8,398 bases of DNA from Noviherbaspirillum sp. (GTDB lineage: Bacteria; Pseudomonadota; Gammaproteobacteria; Burkholderiales; Burkholderiaceae): positions 1 through 8,398 of the forward strand of contig JAQGLQ010000045.1 in NCBI GenBank assembly GCA_028292785.1. The letters run 5' to 3'. The translations under genes were made by a program, and so were the position numbers. Numbering within the stretch: position 1 is the stretch's first letter; every line of letters begins with the position of its first letter. The notes below the pieces were generated by a model. The model saw only the letters and a program-made list of their open reading frames with translations, had not been told where the DNA came from and did not search any database. This document shows positions 6,420 to 8,398 of the stretch, one piece after another.

Positions 6420-7313
6420 ATGCGACATTACCGTACTTTCGCAGTAAAAGTTGCGCTTTTTGCGTTTGTGATGGTCCTTGCCGGCTGTAGCGCCATACGG
6501 CTCGGCTATAGCAACGGGGAGAGTGTCGTCTTCTGGTGGTTGAACAGTTATGTCGATGTCGAGGCCGATCAGCAGCCGTGGGTGAAAAGGCATATCGCCA
6601 ATCTGCTCGCATGGCATCGCTCGACCCAGCTTGAACAGTACGCGAACCTGCTGGCCCGCATTCAGAAGCAGCTTCAAGGCAATGTCACGCCCGCCGATGT
6701 CCTGAACGAATACGGCAAGATCAAGCACAGCGCGCTGGTGCTGGTCGACAAGGCCGTGCCGGAACTGGCCGATCTTGCCGTCTCGCTCCATCCGCAGCAG
6801 ATCGCGAATATCGAAAAAAAATTCGCTTCAAATAACGAAAACTATCGTAAAGAGAATATGCGTGACGATCTTGAGCGGCGTCAACTCGACAGATACAAGA
6901 AATTGATGAAGCAGGCCGAGTACTGGTTTGGCGATTTCAGTCCCGACCAGGAGGCGCAGATCCGCATCGCATCGGATGCGCGGCCGCTCAACCGCGAGCT
7001 TGAACTGGAGATGCGCAAGAAGCGCCAGCAGGAAGTGATCGCGATGCTGAAGAAGGTGCGCAACGAGAAGCTCGACCAGAAGGCGACGACGGGCTTGATG
7101 AAAGAATACATGGACGACGTGCTCGATTATTTCGGCCGCCCGGAGCACAAGGCGTTTGCCGACGCGTCGCAAAACGCATCGGCGCACACGATCGCGCTGA
7201 TCATCAACATGACCGATGAGACGCAGAGGGCGCATGCGCGCAAGCGCTTGCAAAAGTGGATCGACGACTGCCGCGCGCTCGCGGCGCAGGGCGCCAATGA
7301 TGCGCGCCGATAG
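6420..7313 (+). CDS. Predicted lipoprotein, DUF6279-like
   Basis: This 297-residue protein starts with a short basic stretch (MRHYR, then K10), a hydrophobic run (about 11-21) and a lipobox LAGC with the acylated cysteine at residue 23. It should therefore be exported and lipid-anchored. The residue after the cysteine is serine, which would favour the outer membrane. The rest is mostly helical and charged, with FWWLNSYVD near the N-terminus and long stretches rich in Lys, Glu, Gln and Arg (about 130-240) that suggest bundled or coiled helices. It resembles proteins annotated as DUF6279 lipoproteins in proteobacteria, remembered and not searched; the function is unknown. The frame is open far upstream across the glmU antisense strand, but the signal peptide fixes the start near 6420. 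An in-frame GTG pair at 6402-6407 is a less likely start. The Shine-Dalgarno is weak. It ends 12 bases before the ttcA stop codon, tail to tail. Confidence 0.85.
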   Translation: MRHYRTFAVKVALFAFVMVLAGCSAIRLGYSNGESVVFWWLNSYVDVEADQQPWVKRHIANLLAWHRSTQLEQYANLLARIQKQLQGNVTPADVLNEYGKIKHSALVLVDKAVPELADLAVSLHPQQIANIEKKFASNNENYRKENMRDDLERRQLDRYKKLMKQAEYWFGDFSPDQEAQIRIASDARPLNRELELEMRKKRQQEVIAMLKKVRNEKLDQKATTGLMKEYMDDVLDYFGRPEHKAFADASQNASAHTIALIINMTDETQRAHARKRLQKWIDDCRALAAQGANDARR

Positions 7314-7325
7314 TGCAGCGGTGCT

Positions 7326-8270
7326 TCAGGCTTCCGGATCGCTGAAGCGAATGATGTTCGGCGCCGGCGTCGCGCACGGCTCTTCATCGAACGCGATATC
7401 CCCGTTCGGCGACGCTTCGCCCGTCGCCTTCAGATCAGTGAAACCGAACAGGTTCCTGTCCATCAGATGCGACGGGACCACGGTCGACAGCGCCGAGAAA
7501 GTACTCTCGACGCGGCCGGGGAATTTCTTCTCCCATTCGCGCAGCATCGCCTTGAGCTGTTTGCGCTGCAGGTTTTCCTGGCTGCCGCACAGGTCGCAGG
7601 GAATGATGGGAAATCCCTTTACATCGGCATAGCGCTCGAGATCCGCTTCCTTCACATAGGCCAGGGGGCGGATGACGATATGCTTGCCGTCGTCCGATTG
7701 CAGCTTGGGCGGCATGCCCTTCAGCTTCGCGCCGAAGAACATATTGAGGAAGAAAGTCTCGAGTATGTCGTCGCGATGATGCCCGAGTGCGATCTTGGTG
7801 GCGCCCAGCTCATCGGCGACGCGATACAGGATGCCGCGACGCAGGCGCGAGCACAGCGCGCAAGTGGTCTTGCCTTCAGGGACGACGCGCTTGACGATGC
7901 TGTAGGTATCCTGATTTTCGATATGAAAGGGCACGCCGGCCTTGGTCAGGTATGCCGGCAGGACATGCGCCGGAAAGTTCGGCTGCTTCTGATCCAGATT
8001 GACCGCGATGATGTCGAAATGAATGGGCGCGCGCTCGCGCAGCGTCAGAAGAATGTCGAGCAGGCCGTAGCTGTCCTTGCCGCCGGACAGGCACACCATC
8101 ACCTTGTCGCCGTCCTCGATCATGTTGAAGTCGCCGATGGCCTGGCCGACCAGGCGGCACAACCGCTTGTGCAGCTTGTTGTTCTCGTAGGCGATTTTTT
8201 CGGCCTGCTTGCTTCCGGCAACGGCTTGCGCCGCTTCTCCCGCGGGCATCTCGTTGATCACATCGCTCAT
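7326..8270 (-). CDS. ttcA: tRNA 2-thiocytidine(32) synthetase TtcA
   Basis: TtcA adds sulfur to cytidine 32 in the anticodon loop of certain tRNAs, using ATP and an oxygen-sensitive iron-sulfur cluster. The 314 residues are close to the E. coli length of 311. The PP-loop SGGKDS (62-67) binds ATP. C137 and C140 (TTCALC) and C225 (PCDLCGSQ, with C228 beside it) match the family's cluster cysteines, and LGHHRDD (162-168) is a further TtcA signature. The start at 8270 is chosen over the ATG at 8297 (nine more residues) because AGGGG lies 6 bases before it and because the earlier ATG overlaps the end of the upstream folB-like gene. It follows that gene by 13 bases and is probably in its operon. 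Confidence 0.97.
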   Translation of the reverse strand: MSDVINEMPAGEAAQAVAGSKQAEKIAYENNKLHKRLCRLVGQAIGDFNMIEDGDKVMVCLSGGKDSYGLLDILLTLRERAPIHFDIIAVNLDQKQPNFPAHVLPAYLTKAGVPFHIENQDTYSIVKRVVPEGKTTCALCSRLRRGILYRVADELGATKIALGHHRDDILETFFLNMFFGAKLKGMPPKLQSDDGKHIVIRPLAYVKEADLERYADVKGFPIIPCDLCGSQENLQRKQLKAMLREWEKKFPGRVESTFSALSTVVPSHLMDRNLFGFTDLKATGEASPNGDIAFDEEPCATPAPNIIRFSDPEA

Positions 8271-8274
8271 CGCG

Positions 8275-8281
8275 TTCCCCT
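8275..8281 (-). promoter_or_regulatory. ttcA ribosome-binding site
   Basis: AGGGGAA on the minus strand sits 4 bases before the ATG at 8270, inside the 13-base gap after the folB-like stop codon. It supports the shorter TtcA start. Confidence 0.7.
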
Positions 8282-8283
8282 GT

Positions 8284-8398
8284 TCAGGACTTGACATGAA
8301 AGACTTCGACGCCCACGGACTCGCAGTCCGGATAGACGTCCGGCTTCTCGGTTGACACCCGCACCGCGCGCACCTTCGGATGCGCGAGCATCTCGCGC
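8284..8398 (-). CDS. folB: Dihydroneopterin aldolase (FolB-like), C-terminal fragment at window edge
   Basis: Only the last 37 residues and the TGA stop are in the window. They read [20 protein letters not shown] and continue [12 protein letters not shown]. The strand followed by EKP, with the conserved lysine, and the closing GVEVF strand fit the C-terminal end of the dihydroneopterin aldolase fold, which acts in folate synthesis by cleaving dihydroneopterin to the 6-hydroxymethyl pterin and glycolaldehyde. The close link to ttcA, with a 13-base gap on the same strand, agrees with gene order I recall from Burkholderiales. The related epimerase FolX or another tunnelling-fold protein cannot be excluded from so short a fragment. 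Confidence 0.75.
   Translation of the reverse strand, partial: REMLAHPKVRAVRVSTEKPDVYPDCESVGVEVFHVKS

Noticed and set aside
7467..8294. 275-codon plus-strand open frame opposite ttcA
   Set aside because: TtcA on the minus strand carries all the family motifs; the opposite frame resembles nothing.
8271..8297. Longer TtcA start at ATG 8297
   Set aside because: It would overlap the folB-like stop and lacks a ribosome-binding site, while the ATG at 8270 has a good one.

Overview
The window looks like the chromosome of a betaproteobacterium in the order Burkholderiales, most like Oxalobacteraceae (Herbaspirillum/Herminiimonas/Collimonas type). The grounds are the moderately high GC, the GlmU, GlmS, TtcA and FolB sequences, and the arrangement of these housekeeping genes. 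The taxonomic call is inference from remembered protein character, not from a search.

Left third (1-3042), accessory signalling locus. On the minus strand a single-domain response regulator (2126-2488) is followed by a PAS-PAS-GGDEF-EAL protein (1-2040, cut by the window edge) that retains the recognisable catalytic residues of both cyclic-di-GMP synthesis and breakdown. A 27-base imperfect hairpin lies in the gap between them, just before the second gene. Divergent from them is a small acidic protein of unknown function (2824-3042). Its leader carries a very good FNR/ANR-type operator (2698-2717), a -10-like hexamer at the class II distance, two mutually exclusive small stems and a strong Shine-Dalgarno. 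This is the least ordinary part of the window: an apparently oxygen-responsive small-protein gene next to a phosphorelay and c-di-GMP module.

Middle (3188-6386), amino-sugar operon on the minus strand. glmU (bifunctional UDP-GlcNAc synthesis) is followed after 10 bases by glmS (glucosamine-6-phosphate synthase). The glmS ribosome-binding site overlaps the glmU stop codon, so the two are probably translationally coupled. Together they supply the first and last steps of UDP-GlcNAc synthesis for peptidoglycan and LPS.

Right part (6387-8398). A lipoprotein gene (6420-7313, plus strand) is divergent from glmU with only 33 bases between start codons. It converges on ttcA (tRNA 2-thiocytidine synthase, minus strand), which follows the 3' end of a folB-like dihydroneopterin aldolase gene after 13 bases. 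No rRNA, tRNA, CRISPR array, insertion sequence, prophage gene or other mobile element was seen. Several very long plus-strand open frames opposite glmS, glmU, ttcA and the GGDEF-EAL gene are codon-bias shadows.
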